Shown: positions 10,707 through 22,078 of the stretch, one piece after another | Layout: each line of letters starts with the position of its first letter | Position numbering within the stretch: the stretch's first letter is position 1 | Made by a program: the position numbers and the translations under genes | Notes under the pieces: generated by a model | What the model was told of the DNA's origin: nothing | What the model saw: the letters and a program-made list of their open reading frames with translations, nothing else | Database searches by the model: none | Assembly: GCA_013697655.1 (NCBI GenBank) | Contig: JACCWK010000051.1 | Span: 1-64,000, forward strand | Length of the DNA: 64,000 bases | Direction of reading: 5' to 3' | From: Nitrosospira sp. | GTDB taxonomy: Bacteria > Pseudomonadota > Gammaproteobacteria > Burkholderiales > Nitrosomonadaceae

Positions 10707-11237
10707 AATATCTTCTCCCAGGTTTTGGACGAAATATTATGTCACAAATTGAAAACAGTCGTGTATCGGCTTCCTTACGTCCGAGATTCGACTCAGTGAA
10801 GCGGTGTCAGTTGGACATATGCCGGGATATGAAGGAGACGTCTCACGTATCGACTGGGCGAAATCTGTAAAAATAAGAGAAATTGCCTGTGGCGGTAGCT
10901 CTTCTGAACCATTATTGGGATGTGGTATTTATTTTCTTTAAGGGGTATCCAAGCAATGGGAATTCTGCAAGAATTCGTGCTGTTCGTGCAGGGGTATCTC
11001 ATGCTAACAGACTGACCGGAGGCCCTCCATAGGCTCAAATGAATCATGCGCTTTTAATATCTCTTGTCGACAAGCATTTCATCTGAGCTTCTTTCATTTG
11101 CTGCTCCAGGGCTTTATCTGTTGAATGGAGTTTGGCGCGCGACACTTCAGATGGCAATACATCTACTTGCTGTATAATATATTTTTCTGTAAAAAGCATC
11201 TTCATACGTAACTGGGAATATAAAGGGAATACTCAAA

Positions 11238-11660
11238 ATGCCGCAAGAACTGCGTAAACAAGCCACTCATTACAAGCCGAAAAAAGGAGAAAGCTACATG
11301 AGTTCCAAGCAGCTTATGCATTTCCGGAACATCCTGAAAGGCATTAAAGTTGGATTGGGACAGGATATTGATCGAACGGTACATACCATGCAAGACGAAG
11401 CCACGATTTTCGCCGACCCTAATGATCGCGCCAGCCAAGAGTCAGACATAGCGCTAGAATTACGCAATCGCGACCGTGAGCGTAAACTAATCAAGAAAAT
11501 TGACGAAACTATCGCCAAAATAGACACGGGTGATTATGGTTATTGCGATAGTTGTGGCATTGAAATTGGCCTGAAACGCCTCGAAGCCCGCCCTACCGCG
11601 ACCCTTTGCATAGATTGCAAGACGCTCGACGAGATAAGAGAAAAACAGGTAGCCAAATAA
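11238..11660 (+). CDS. DksA/TraR-family C4 zinc-finger protein
   Basis: [29 protein letters not shown] zinc finger and N-terminal coiled coil. Confidence 0.88.
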   Translation: MPQELRKQATHYKPKKGESYMSSKQLMHFRNILKGIKVGLGQDIDRTVHTMQDEATIFADPNDRASQESDIALELRNRDRERKLIKKIDETIAKIDTGDYGYCDSCGIEIGLKRLEARPTATLCIDCKTLDEIREKQVAK

Positions 11661-11718
11661 TGTAATTATCGTTTCCTGTAGACTATGCATCTATCCGTTA
11701 TCTGCGACCAAGAAAACG

Positions 11719-11752
11719 AAAAGCCCCTATCTAACGATGGGGGCTTTTTAAA
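11719..11752. terminator. Hairpin terminator between convergent dksA-like and pnp genes, possibly bidirectional
   Basis: AAGCCCC-tatctaacgatg-GGGGCTTTTT; A-rich on one side, T-rich on the other. Confidence 0.8.
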
Positions 11753-11795
11753 CGAAAGAACTAAATCTTGATAGTCTTTATAGACTCCAATTAAT

Positions 11796-13904
11796 TTACG
11801 AAGCGGCGTGGTCGATATCCTCGGTAGCAACCGCTTTCATGCTAAGACGTAGGCGTCCCTTGTCATCGGCTTCCAAGACTTTGACACGCACCGCCTGACC
11901 CTCCTTAAGATGATCGGCAACATTGTTGACGCGCTCGTTGGCAATTTGCGAGATATGCAACAAACCATCCTTTCCAGGCAAGACGCTGACGATCGCGCCG
12001 AAATCCAGAAGCTTCAATACAGTTCCATCGTATATTCTGCCTACTTCGACCTCGGCGGTAATATCCTCGATGCGTTTTTTTGCCACCTCGCCGCCCTCGG
12101 CGTTAATGCAGGCTATCATAACGGTGCCATCGTCGGCGATATCGATAGTGGTGCCAGTTTCTTCGGTCAACGCACGGATTACCGCTCCACCTTTACCAAT
12201 TACGTCCCGGATTTTCTCAGGATTGATCTTTATTTTAATAATACGCGGGGCATGTTCGGAAATATCTTCACGCGTTGAAGGGAGTGCCTGCTTCATAATC
12301 TGAAGAATATGCATGCGTCCTTCTTTGGCCTGTATCAGCGCGGCATGCAGGATATCTTTGGTGATGCCCTGAATCTTGATATCCATCTGCAACGCGGTAA
12401 TGCCTGTCTCGGTGCCAGCCACCTTGAAGTCCATATCACCCAGGTGATCTTCATCACCGAGAATATCAGTCAACACGGCAAAGCGGTTGCCTTCTTTGAT
12501 CAGTCCCATGGCAATACCTGCTACATGCGCTTTTAACGGCACGCCCGCATCCATTAATGCAAGACAACCTCCACAAACCGACGCCATAGAACTGGAGCCA
12601 TTCGACTCAGTGATCTCCGATACCACTCGTAAGGAATAACCAAACTCTTCGGCGGAAGGCAACACCGCAACCAGAGCTCGCTTGGCCAACCGTCCGTGAC
12701 CAATTTCGCGACGCTTGGGCGTACCTACGCGGCCTGTTTCGCCAGTAGCGTAAGGCGGCATATTGTAATGAAGCATAAAACGCTCGGAGTAATCTCCTTG
12801 CAATGCATCTATCTTTTGTTCATCCCGCCCTGTACCCAAGGTTGCAACTACAAGCGCCTGGGTTTCCCCACGGGTAAAAAGGGCAGAACCGTGTGTACGA
12901 GGCAATAGCCCGTTGCGGATCGAAATAGGACGAACGGTACGAGTATCACGCCCGTCTATACGAGGCTCGCCATCGAGAATCTGGGTGCGTACGATTTTTG
13001 ATTCCAAGGCAAAGCAGGCTTCCTTGACAGATTGCCCATCCGGCCCATCTTCCGTATCAACGCCAACTTCAGCAAAAACCTTTCTCCAGATGCTATCTAT
13101 GGCCTCAGACCGCGCCTGTTTTTGCCGCAATTGGAATGCGGCACGCAAATCCATTTCTGCCAAATCAGTGATTTTTTGGGCCAAATCGGCATCCCTTTTC
13201 GCCGGTACCCAGTCCCACGCGGTAACTCCCGCATCGTCGGCAAGATCATTGATGGCAGCAATTACCGTCTGCATTTCCTGATGACCGTACATGACCGCGC
13301 CCAGCATAATGTCCTCTGATAGCTCCATTGCCTCGGACTCCACCATCAGCACAGCGTGTTGAGTGCCCGCCACCACCAAGTTCAACTGGGTTTGCTTCAG
13401 TTGAGTAGTGGTGGGGTTCAAGATATATTCACCATTGATGTAGCCGACACGGGCGGCGCCAATAGGGCCATCGAAGGGAATACCAGAAAGCACTAGCGCG
13501 GCAGAAGCACCTATAAGCGCGGGTATGTCAGCATCCACTTCATTATCGGACGACAGAACCGTGGCAACAATCTGAACCTCATTGTAAAAACTTTCGGGAA
13601 ATAGCGGGCGGATGGGACGGTCAATCAAGCGGGAAGTAAGGATTTCTTTTTCCGATGGGCGGCCTTCACGTTTAAAGAAACTTCCCGGGATTCTACCGGC
13701 GGCATAAGTTCTCTCCTGATAATCCACCGTTAAGGGGAAAAAATCCTGCCCTTGTTTAGCATTTTTCGCGCCCACCACCGTAACCAGAACTACGGTGTCA
13801 TCCAGGGTAACCATCACCGCTCCATGCGCTTGTCTTGCTATTTCACCCGTTTCCAGCGTTAGTTGATGAGATCCGTAAGTAATACTTTTTTTAATTGCTT
13901 TCAA
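11796..13904 (-). CDS. pnp: Polyribonucleotide nucleotidyltransferase
   Basis: Two RNase PH-like domains, KH ([20 protein letters not shown]) and S1 domains; next to rpsO. Confidence 0.98.
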   Translation of the reverse strand: MKAIKKSITYGSHQLTLETGEIARQAHGAVMVTLDDTVVLVTVVGAKNAKQGQDFFPLTVDYQERTYAAGRIPGSFFKREGRPSEKEILTSRLIDRPIRPLFPESFYNEVQIVATVLSSDNEVDADIPALIGASAALVLSGIPFDGPIGAARVGYINGEYILNPTTTQLKQTQLNLVVAGTQHAVLMVESEAMELSEDIMLGAVMYGHQEMQTVIAAINDLADDAGVTAWDWVPAKRDADLAQKITDLAEMDLRAAFQLRQKQARSEAIDSIWRKVFAEVGVDTEDGPDGQSVKEACFALESKIVRTQILDGEPRIDGRDTRTVRPISIRNGLLPRTHGSALFTRGETQALVVATLGTGRDEQKIDALQGDYSERFMLHYNMPPYATGETGRVGTPKRREIGHGRLAKRALVAVLPSAEEFGYSLRVVSEITESNGSSSMASVCGGCLALMDAGVPLKAHVAGIAMGLIKEGNRFAVLTDILGDEDHLGDMDFKVAGTETGITALQMDIKIQGITKDILHAALIQAKEGRMHILQIMKQALPSTREDISEHAPRIIKIKINPEKIRDVIGKGGAVIRALTEETGTTIDIADDGTVMIACINAEGGEVAKKRIEDITAEVEVGRIYDGTVLKLLDFGAIVSVLPGKDGLLHISQIANERVNNVADHLKEGQAVRVKVLEADDKGRLRLSMKAVATEDIDHAAS

Positions 13905-14034
13905 TTAACTACCCTTTTCAATAAAATCATTCCGGCTTTACTCCCGGTCACGATACAACGCGAAATTTTTACTATCGCCATCGGAAAAACAGGCAATTTC
14001 ATGCAACCTCTATTACTCAACTAGGATCGACGTC

Positions 14035-14304
14035 CTATTTGCGCAGGCCAAGGCGTTCGATCAACGTACGATAACTATCGGCGCTGCTGCGCTTTAGGTA
14101 ATCAAGCAGTTTGCGGCGCCGGCTCACCATGCGCAATAAACCGCGGCGGGAATGATGATCCTTGACGTGCGCCTTGAAATGATTAGCCAGATCATTGATA
14201 CGGGTGGTCAATAAGGCCACTTGCACTTCGGGCGAACCGGTATCTCCAGCGACTCGCTGATAGTCGCGCACTACCTGTGCTTTTTGATCGGTTGTGATTG
14301 GCAT
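14035..14304 (-). CDS. rpsO: 30S ribosomal protein S15
   Basis: [52 protein letters not shown]. Confidence 0.98.
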   Translation of the reverse strand: MPITTDQKAQVVRDYQRVAGDTGSPEVQVALLTTRINDLANHFKAHVKDHHSRRGLLRMVSRRRKLLDYLKRSSADSYRTLIERLGLRK

Positions 14305-14606
14305 GGGTACTCTCCATTAAATGCCTGATGCGAAAGGCGGATATTCTACTCTTTAACAGAGTGAATTCTCAAGTAATATGACGACTTTATTTTAGAACTG
14401 CCGATCGTTAGACAATCGACGACCCTGTTCCCCATCATTAAAACTTTTTTTCTAATACAAACGCAACTGCCTGTACAGCTAAGATTGCGGTATTTTTTTA
14501 TCTCCCGTAAAGCCTTATTACTCCGAGAATTCCACTCTCCAATTGATTGAACTGAGGTCCGTTCCCTTCGACGCTTGCTTTGAATTTACGCGGAGGAATA
14601 CATACT

Positions 14607-15350
14607 TTACCCTTTGCTGGTTCGCCTGGTATCCGAAGAAGGATTCGCGATTCCCATTTCCGCGCCTGCATATCGCCCTACTGTAGACAGCGTAGAATAT
14701 GCGGCACGCGAATCTACCGCTAGTCGCAGCAGTGTGGCGAGAGTTACCGATCGCCGCAGCAACAATGGCAGCAAGCGCCCCAGATCCGCGCTGCCGTCGC
14801 TACGTACCGCACCAAGCAGAATCGAAGGCGGCGAAAACTCGGCTGGATCCGAAATTGCCCGCACAACCAGGAGGGGTATGCCGGCATGGGCAGCAGCTTC
14901 CGCCACCGCGCCACTCTCCATGTCCACAGCACAGGCGCCGGTCGCTTGCGCCAAATCTTTTTTTGCATTTGCTGAGGTCAGCACGTGCTTACTGGCAACC
15001 AACATGCCACCTGTGACATTCAAGCGACCGGGCAGCAACGCGCGCAGACGGGCGCGCCAGTTCAAATCCACTTGCAACGGACGACCGGCATAGATCGATT
15101 CGGGCAATATCAGATCACCCGGACGCAGGCGCGAATCCAATGCACCGGCAAGCCCCCAACTCATCAGAGAAGTCACCCCTCCCGCCCTTAACCCCTCTGC
15201 CGCCTCCCAGGCGGCCTCTTCACCCATTCCGCAAAGCCATATCGCTGCGTTTTCACCCAAGTTAATCATTTGGTTAAAGGGTAAGCGAAGCGAAGTAACG
15301 CAACGAGCCTCCGCCCGCAGGGCGGTGACGATGCCTACTATCATGCTCAA
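14607..15350 (-). CDS. hpnG: Hopanoid-associated phosphorylase HpnG
   Basis: Nucleoside-phosphorylase-like fold (DMESGAVAEAAAHAGIPLLVVRAISDPA); overlaps the squalene-hopene cyclase by 4 nt. Confidence 0.85.
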   Translation of the reverse strand: MSMIVGIVTALRAEARCVTSLRLPFNQMINLGENAAIWLCGMGEEAAWEAAEGLRAGGVTSLMSWGLAGALDSRLRPGDLILPESIYAGRPLQVDLNWRARLRALLPGRLNVTGGMLVASKHVLTSANAKKDLAQATGACAVDMESGAVAEAAAHAGIPLLVVRAISDPAEFSPPSILLGAVRSDGSADLGRLLPLLLRRSVTLATLLRLAVDSRAAYSTLSTVGRYAGAEMGIANPSSDTRRTSKG

Positions 15351-17293
15351 ACAGACGTCTTTTGTGGAAGCGCTTGAAATCTAGCCAGAGCCCAATACGG
15401 GAAATACTTCGTATACCCGTGATATCTCAAGTAGAAAACCCTCGGAAATCCCGGAGCGGTAAACCAGGGATCGTCCCAGAGGCCATCATTGCCTTGCTGG
15501 CGCAGCAGGTACTCAATGCCGCGCTGCACTTCATGGCTGCGTCCTTCCCCCACCGCCATCAGCCCGAGCAACGCCCAGGCAGTCTGAAATGACGTGCTTG
15601 TCTCAAATTGCCCGGCCCGTTGCGGTTCGGAGTAGGTATCATTGCCTTCACCCCATCCTCCATCATCGTGTTGCACGGATTTCAGCCACTGTGCCGCACG
15701 GCGAATAGCGAGGTGATTGGTATCCAGACCCACCAACCGAAAAGCCTCCAGCACCGACCATGTACCGTAAATATAGTTGCTTCCCCAGCGCCCGAACCAG
15801 GCCCCGCTGGGCTCCTGCTCGCGAAATAGATAGGCCAACCCCCGTTCCACAGCAATCCTGTGCCGGGATTTGCCGTGCAGGGCTAAGAAACCGGTACAAC
15901 GGGCAGTGACATCGCTGCTTGGGGGGTCAAGCAAGGCCCCATGGTCAGCGAATGGAATTTCATTGAGATAATAATAAGTATTATCGGTATCGAAAGCGGC
16001 AAAGCCGCCATTACGAGATTGCATACCGGCAAGCCAGTCTGCCGCTCGCTCTATGCTTTCTCGATAAACTTGTGGATCCGCCTGATGCAATGCCCAAGCC
16101 ACGGCAGCGGTGTCGTCCAGATCCGGATAATGAGGATTTGCATATTGAAAAGCCCAACCACCCCCTTTTAAATCAGGATGATCTTCTTGCCAATCCGCGG
16201 GCGCATCGAGTATTTGGTTGGGGATCAGCCAATCAAGGGCCTGCCGGATGGGCCTCTGATCCGCGCCGGAATCTTCCTGTGATGCCAGAGACGCAAGGAC
16301 AGTGTCCCATACGGGCGAAGCGCAAGGCTGACACCAGGCACGATCACCTTCATCGACCAGCAACCCCCGAAGTGCCTGGCGGCACTGCTCCCGATAAGGA
16401 TGCTCGTAAGGATAGCCGAGCAACGCCAGCGACTCGCTGGCGTTTACAATAGCCGGGAAAATCCCTCCCAAACCGTAATCGCCGTTAAGCCGCTCCACAG
16501 TCCAGCGTTCCGCGCGGCGTAGCGCAAAACGGCGTAGGGCTTTAGGGATCGACGGTTCGAATCGCGAAGCCACGCGCTCGATGAGCAAGAACATCCGATT
16601 AAGGCGAGTACGCACTGGAAAATAGTCGTGATCTTCCTCCGGAGGAACCGTAAACAACTCGCGGATATGAACTTTGCGTCGATTCGCAGCGCGCGCTTTC
16701 AAGCTGCACAGAATGGAGAGCGGTACCGTCACGGCACGCGACCAGTAGGCAATTTTGCTAAGGTGAAATGGAAACCAGCGGGGCAACAATATGATTTCCA
16801 CCGGGACAAACGGAACACCACGCCAGGGAATCTGATCGTACATAGCAAGCAATATCCGTGTGAACACATTAGCCCGCGCTGCGCCTCCATGCTCTAAAAT
16901 AGCTGTGCGAGCACGCTTCATATGCGGCGCATCCATGGAATCACCCACGAGCTTCAGGGAATAGTATGCCTTGACAGTGCAGCTGAGATCAAAATCACCA
17001 CCGTAGTATAACGGCCAGCCCCCGTGCTCAAGATCCTGCTTCTCACGGATAAATCGGGCGAGCCTGACTTCCAGATCCACATCCACATCGTCCATGAAAT
17101 GCATCATCAGCACATATTCGGCCGGGATTGTACAGTCGGCCTCCAACGGAAAACACCAGTGGCCATCCTCTTTCTGTAAAGATAGCAGAGCCGAGCGCGC
17201 TGCGGCCAATCCATTCTCCAGCGCTACTGTATTGGTTGAATTTGGGTATGGATCTTGCGGAAACAATCTTGCGGCACCTTCAAAACTTTTCAT
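15347..17293 (-). CDS. shc: Squalene-hopene cyclase
   Basis: Catalytic-type PDLDDTAAVAW, multiple QW-type repeats (DGGWGEGNDTY, NGGFAAFDTDN), 648 aa. Confidence 0.96.
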   Translation of the reverse strand: MKSFEGAARLFPQDPYPNSTNTVALENGLAAARSALLSLQKEDGHWCFPLEADCTIPAEYVLMMHFMDDVDVDLEVRLARFIREKQDLEHGGWPLYYGGDFDLSCTVKAYYSLKLVGDSMDAPHMKRARTAILEHGGAARANVFTRILLAMYDQIPWRGVPFVPVEIILLPRWFPFHLSKIAYWSRAVTVPLSILCSLKARAANRRKVHIRELFTVPPEEDHDYFPVRTRLNRMFLLIERVASRFEPSIPKALRRFALRRAERWTVERLNGDYGLGGIFPAIVNASESLALLGYPYEHPYREQCRQALRGLLVDEGDRAWCQPCASPVWDTVLASLASQEDSGADQRPIRQALDWLIPNQILDAPADWQEDHPDLKGGGWAFQYANPHYPDLDDTAAVAWALHQADPQVYRESIERAADWLAGMQSRNGGFAAFDTDNTYYYLNEIPFADHGALLDPPSSDVTARCTGFLALHGKSRHRIAVERGLAYLFREQEPSGAWFGRWGSNYIYGTWSVLEAFRLVGLDTNHLAIRRAAQWLKSVQHDDGGWGEGNDTYSEPQRAGQFETSTSFQTAWALLGLMAVGEGRSHEVQRGIEYLLRQQGNDGLWDDPWFTAPGFPRVFYLRYHGYTKYFPYWALARFQALPQKTSV

Positions 17294-17490
17294 TTTTTCT
17301 TACCTAAATTGCCGTGTTGCATACTTCATGCAGGGTAATTCATGAGTAATGGATGACATTCAAAAAGACAGATGCTGGATGATTGCCAAGAGAATCGCTA
17401 TTATACCTCCCTTGGTTTTCGCCGGCAGCACCCTGTATTTAAGACACGATCCGGTTCCAAGCGCACATCCGCGCCTGCCCGGCGTCAACC

Positions 17491-18285
17491 TCAACGCAAC
17501 GGCTTCGCTGCGAGCTCAGTGTGTACGACATCCTCATGCAACGGATCATCGTAGCTTTCGGGTGGCGGATCTCCATCGTAGATCAGGTGCTTGCGCTGTT
17601 GTAAAAACCCCTCTCGCACGAATAGATATGGGTCTAACGCCGCCTCATCACGAATGCGCATGGGTCCGGTTAACCTCGCCCGTTTATCTATGATACCCAA
17701 AACGGCTACGGGACCTGTAATAGCGATACTTGTTACGGTACCCGCATAAAAAAGAACATTACTGAACATACTGACGGGGATGCCCGGTGCGTCACGATAG
17801 CTGCTGGGCCCGATTAAGGGAACAAACAAATAAGACCCTGTTTTGACACCCCAAACACCGAGCGTTTGCCCAAAGTCCTCGTCATGCTGCACCAAGCCCA
17901 TGGGCGACGCCATATCGAAAAGTCCTCCCCCACCAATAGTCGAATTGACGAGGAATCGCAAACTGTCCTGAAGTCCTTGGCGGAACTTACCCTGCAAAAA
18001 ATCGTTCAGAATTACATTAGGGTAGGCAAGATTGTCGTAGAAGTTTCCAATCGAACGCTGCATCGGATTCGGCACATACTTTATATAGACGTCAGCGACA
18101 GGCGCCAGAATATTCCGGTCGACCGCATCCGTAAAATTATAAAATTTACGATTGGTTTTCTCATTGGGATCGATCGAATCAATACTCTGATCTACTCGCT
18201 GATCGTTCGGGCGAGTGGTAGCGCAACCCGTCAGCAGCGCTGTGCATATCAGCAGTAAAACGATCGTCGGATGGTTACACTTCAT
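17491..18285 (-). CDS. mlaA: MlaA/VacJ family outer-membrane lipoprotein
   Basis: Lipobox LLTGC; DPNEKTNRKFYNFTDAVDRNILAPVADVYIKYVP; FDMASPMGLVQHDEDFGQTLGVWGVKTGSYLFVPLIGPSSYRD. Confidence 0.92.
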   Translation of the reverse strand: MKCNHPTIVLLLICTALLTGCATTRPNDQRVDQSIDSIDPNEKTNRKFYNFTDAVDRNILAPVADVYIKYVPNPMQRSIGNFYDNLAYPNVILNDFLQGKFRQGLQDSLRFLVNSTIGGGGLFDMASPMGLVQHDEDFGQTLGVWGVKTGSYLFVPLIGPSSYRDAPGIPVSMFSNVLFYAGTVTSIAITGPVAVLGIIDKRARLTGPMRIRDEAALDPYLFVREGFLQQRKHLIYDGDPPPESYDDPLHEDVVHTELAAKPLR

Positions 18286-18467
18286 GGTTAAGGATAAACA
18301 CGCTCCTGTTATCTTGCAAGATTGTTATATTCAGCAATGGGGTAGCTCGCCTCAAGGTGCGAAGTATAAACAATAATTACTAAATATGGCGCGTAACTTA
18401 TTCCACGTAAGGCGATGTAGTGGCGCCAAAGTTCACGGCGATGGGGAGCGCTGTGATGGTCCCGCCA

Positions 18468-21125
18468 TTATACTTTCGCGGTTTGAATTGGAGACCTCAG
18501 CAACGCAGGCAGAATAACAAGGGTACAAACCAGAGTAAAAGTGAGTCCCACAGTAAGCATTATCCCCATGCTGGCGGTCCCTTGGTGCGATGAAAACATA
18601 AGGCTTGCAAAATCCACCAAGGCGGTCAAGGCACTGTAAAAAATGGCGCGCGCGGTGCTGGTGTGAATCAAAACTTCGCTGACCAGCTCGTTGTTCAGAC
18701 TTCGATGCACCATATGTAAACTGCTGTCGATACCGAGACCGAGCAATAGCGGCAAAGCAATAATGTTGGCGAAGTTGAATGGCACATTTAACAGGATAGT
18801 GAATGCGGCTGTGAACAAACTAGACAACAAAAGGGGGGTCAGTACTAACAGGGTGCACTTCACGCTGCGCAATAATATCAGCAATGATACGATAATCCCC
18901 ACCAGCGCCAACAAGAAAGCCTGAACGAATGCCTCCACAACGGCCTCGCCTGCTTCAAGACTCACCATGGGCGCGCCGGTAGCGTCTGGCGCCACTTGTT
19001 GCACCGCCCGCACAAAACGCCGCAAGGCATCATTGTCATTGAGATCTTCTGCTGGATAGGCTGCCAACCGGTATTCGCCCGTCCGGCTGTGCCAGCGACT
19101 GCCTAACGACGCGGGCAGATCCTGCTCACTAAATGGTGCGGCTTCGGTAGCAGTGCGAAGAGTCTGCAAGGCCGAGGGCAATGTTGCAAGCAGATCCTCC
19201 TCCACAGCATACAGCAGCTTTCCTCTTTCGCTGGCGCTGGCCGCATCGAGCTGAACGAACAACAAACCAAGGGACGACCTGAGACTCCGTATCGATACGG
19301 AGTCAGGATGATTGGGGCGCTCGGCCAGGAATCGGTCTAAGGCAGCGGCCAGTTCATCCAATGCTTTACGCTGCCGCAGCGAGACATCCTCTCCAACAGG
19401 CCGATCCTTCGTTGACACCGTAATCGGCCCCATCGTAAGCGCCATCTCCTCGATAAGCGAGAGTTTTTCCTCCTGCTCCGTTGGTACAAAATCGAGAATC
19501 GTGACTACCTTGCTCACTTCTGGAAGTTCGGCCAGCCGGCGCGCTAAACGTTCTGTTTCTCTACGATCGTTAGCCAGCACAACTGCATGCCAGGGTGAAT
19601 GGTCGGTGTCAGCGAGAAGCTTGCGAAAAGCCTGCACCGCTTCTCCTTTTTGATCTTGCATATTTAGCAGATTATAGTCAAATCTCACCTGAGGCAATAA
19701 AGCAATAGCGCCCACCACAGCTGCCAAGGTTGCTGCATAAGTCAGTTTATGCCATTTCAAGGATAGCTCGAGCACCTTGCCCACCGAGCCCTTCGTGATG
19801 GATTTGGTTTGTTGTCTTTTCGGCAGATAACGTAGTAAGGCAGGACCTAAGGTAAGTGTAACCAGCAGACTAATGATCATGCCCGTGCCGGAAATGATCC
19901 CCAACTCCGCTACCCCACTATAATCGGTAGGGATGAATGCATAGAAGCCAATAGCGTTGGTGATTGTACATGCCGTCAGTGCGGCGCCGGCATCGCCACC
20001 GGACACGTGCATGGCCTCTGTCCGCGGAAGGCCGCTTTCCAGCACCTCGCGATACCGCAGCAGAAAGTGAATAGCAAAATCCGCCCCCAAGCCGATATAT
20101 AACACCGCAAAAGCGATGGATATAAGGTTCAGGTGGCCGACAGTTGCCGTAGCAAAAGCTGCGGTAAGAATCAGGCCCATTGTCAGGCAAAGCAGCACGT
20201 TGAGTATTAGCCCAGCGGTACGCATCGCGAAATAGAGCACTACCGCCACCATTACAAATGTGATAATTCCGGCATACTCCATGCCACGAAGCGAACTGTT
20301 GAGTTCCTCTTCGGCTAAAGCTACCTCACCCGTTACGCGTAACCGCACTGGCCCATCTACCGTCACGCCGATTTCTATTGCCGCCGCATGCAGCGCGGCA
20401 ATAGATTGTTCAGCCGGAAATAACAGGGTGTAATCAAGCCTCGGTTTTACTACGATCAGCTCCTGATATCTGCTCTTCTGTGGCTCGCCATGAAACAGGG
20501 ATTGCCATGACAACACCTTGGGCGAACCCGCAAGCCGCGCATCCAAGGTCGTGCTCATTCCTCTGAGCACGGGTTGAAGTTCCATGCTGCGCCCTTTTCG
20601 GAGTTCTTCCACCGCACCGTTGAGTACAGAAACAAAAGTAGGCAAGGTCACATCCCCTGCGATATGCGCCAGCAAGGGCTGTGCCGCGGCCAAGCGATCA
20701 GTGGTCTGTTCCAGTTCTGAAAGACTTTGGTAGAGCAAACCATTACGCGCGAAAAAATCATCCACATTGGGTGGATAGACATCATGAAAATTCGTGGTGT
20801 CCTGTTTTAAATGCGCTGCAAGACGGGCTGTTGCCGCGTAAGCCTGCTCGGGTGTGGGTGCCTCCAGCACCACGAGCAGAGTTTCCATGTCTTGAGGAAA
20901 GGTTTCATTGTAGTGCTTCATATTGACACGGAACGGCAGATGCTCGGAAAGCATGTCCGTAGTATCAGTATTCATGCCGAGATGACGTGAAACATAGACG
21001 CTGCTCGCCACAGCGACCAGTAACGCTCCCAGAAGGACCCAGGCAGCATAACGATAGGAGATGGTGGTCCAGCGCGCGAAGATGTCGTAAATGCGGCTGT
21101 GAGAAGCTTTGATTGGTATGGTCAT
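18468..21125 (-). CDS. hpnN: Hopanoid-associated RND transporter HpnN
   Basis: 885-aa MMPL/RND protein (IGLGADFAIHFLLRYRE, LLLGLGIDSSLHMVHR) in hopanoid context. Confidence 0.88.
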   Translation of the reverse strand: MTIPIKASHSRIYDIFARWTTISYRYAAWVLLGALLVAVASSVYVSRHLGMNTDTTDMLSEHLPFRVNMKHYNETFPQDMETLLVVLEAPTPEQAYAATARLAAHLKQDTTNFHDVYPPNVDDFFARNGLLYQSLSELEQTTDRLAAAQPLLAHIAGDVTLPTFVSVLNGAVEELRKGRSMELQPVLRGMSTTLDARLAGSPKVLSWQSLFHGEPQKSRYQELIVVKPRLDYTLLFPAEQSIAALHAAAIEIGVTVDGPVRLRVTGEVALAEEELNSSLRGMEYAGIITFVMVAVVLYFAMRTAGLILNVLLCLTMGLILTAAFATATVGHLNLISIAFAVLYIGLGADFAIHFLLRYREVLESGLPRTEAMHVSGGDAGAALTACTITNAIGFYAFIPTDYSGVAELGIISGTGMIISLLVTLTLGPALLRYLPKRQQTKSITKGSVGKVLELSLKWHKLTYAATLAAVVGAIALLPQVRFDYNLLNMQDQKGEAVQAFRKLLADTDHSPWHAVVLANDRRETERLARRLAELPEVSKVVTILDFVPTEQEEKLSLIEEMALTMGPITVSTKDRPVGEDVSLRQRKALDELAAALDRFLAERPNHPDSVSIRSLRSSLGLLFVQLDAASASERGKLLYAVEEDLLATLPSALQTLRTATEAAPFSEQDLPASLGSRWHSRTGEYRLAAYPAEDLNDNDALRRFVRAVQQVAPDATGAPMVSLEAGEAVVEAFVQAFLLALVGIIVSLLILLRSVKCTLLVLTPLLLSSLFTAAFTILLNVPFNFANIIALPLLLGLGIDSSLHMVHRSLNNELVSEVLIHTSTARAIFYSALTALVDFASLMFSSHQGTASMGIMLTVGLTFTLVCTLVILPALLRSPIQTAKV

Positions 21126-21174
21126 CCTTCGGGAAACAATCGGGAGATCGATCCTGGGTACTACGTCGTTTTAG

Positions 21175-21804
21175 TTAATTTTGTTCAGTCAGGACGATCT
21201 TTTTTTTGAGCATATCAATGAGTGTCGAGAATCCATCGCGCTGAAGAACAGCGCGATATTCAACCCGCTTCAACGCGAGATCGCTGACACCGTCAGCAAG
21301 AATATTGACGATGCGCCAACCCCCTTTGCCATGACGCAGGATATAGTCGAAACGTACCGGCTCACCCTTCAATGGAACCAGCCTGCTGCGTACCAGGATC
21401 TGATCCCGTGGCATGGACTGTTGCTCCAGAAATTCAAAACGCTCACCGTCGTAGCTTTTAAACCACCCTGCATAGGTACCAATGCTGAGCCTTCGGAAAA
21501 CATCTGTAAAAGTACGCTGCTGTTCTGCATCCAGCTGCGTCCAATTGGCTCCCAAGGTAGTGCGCGCAATAAAATCGAGATCGTGAGTATGGCCGACGAC
21601 GGGAGCCAGCAATTCGACGCGGCCTTTATAACCGATTTTTTTACCCTCGCGCATCGCCTTTAGCAATGTTTCATGCAGCTGGTTTACGATTTGTTCCGGA
21701 CCACCGGTGTCTGGTTTCTGGGCCCAGGACACCGGCAGGAACCCCAACATGAATATTATTACCTGGAGTTGCAGTATAGTCTTGATTACATAAACAAGTT
21801 TCAT
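21175..21804 (-). CDS. hpnM: MlaC/Ttg2D-like ABC auxiliary protein (HpnM)
   Basis: Signal peptide; HDLDFIARTTLGANWTQLDAEQQRTFTDVFRRL; precedes hpnN on the same strand. Confidence 0.83.
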   Translation of the reverse strand: MKLVYVIKTILQLQVIIFMLGFLPVSWAQKPDTGGPEQIVNQLHETLLKAMREGKKIGYKGRVELLAPVVGHTHDLDFIARTTLGANWTQLDAEQQRTFTDVFRRLSIGTYAGWFKSYDGERFEFLEQQSMPRDQILVRSRLVPLKGEPVRFDYILRHGKGGWRIVNILADGVSDLALKRVEYRAVLQRDGFSTLIDMLKKKIVLTEQN

Positions 21805-21986
21805 ATTACAACCTTTACAGCAAGCACGTTACCGCGCCATTTCTAGCGCTGAAATCGATGTCATGGAAGTATAGTGGCGCTAACGACGAGCATCGGGCTA
21901 CCATGTCTCGAACCGGATGGATTCGGTGATAGGCAATCGCTCGCGTCGTGTGCAAGCAAAACCGTCGCCGGGAAAATTGCCAGCGA

Positions 21987-22044
21987 GTTGCAAATTTGCA
22001 ACAAGGCAGGGTTTCGATGACATTGATTAGTCATCGAAACCCTG
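21987..22044. repeat. Perfect 16-bp palindrome followed by a 14-bp-stem inverted repeat
   Basis: GTTGCAAATTTGCAAC at 21987-22002; CAGGGTTTCGATGA (22007-22020), 10-nt spacer, TCATCGAAACCCTG (22031-22044). Confidence 0.85.
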
Positions 22045-22078
22045 GCGCGCATTGCCTGCCGCGTAATTGTACCTGCCG

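Noticed and set aside
10116-11047. ORFs 10116..10799 (+) and 10793..11047 (-)
   Set aside because: First is antisense to the precursor/MNIO genes; second has no domain or convincing composition.
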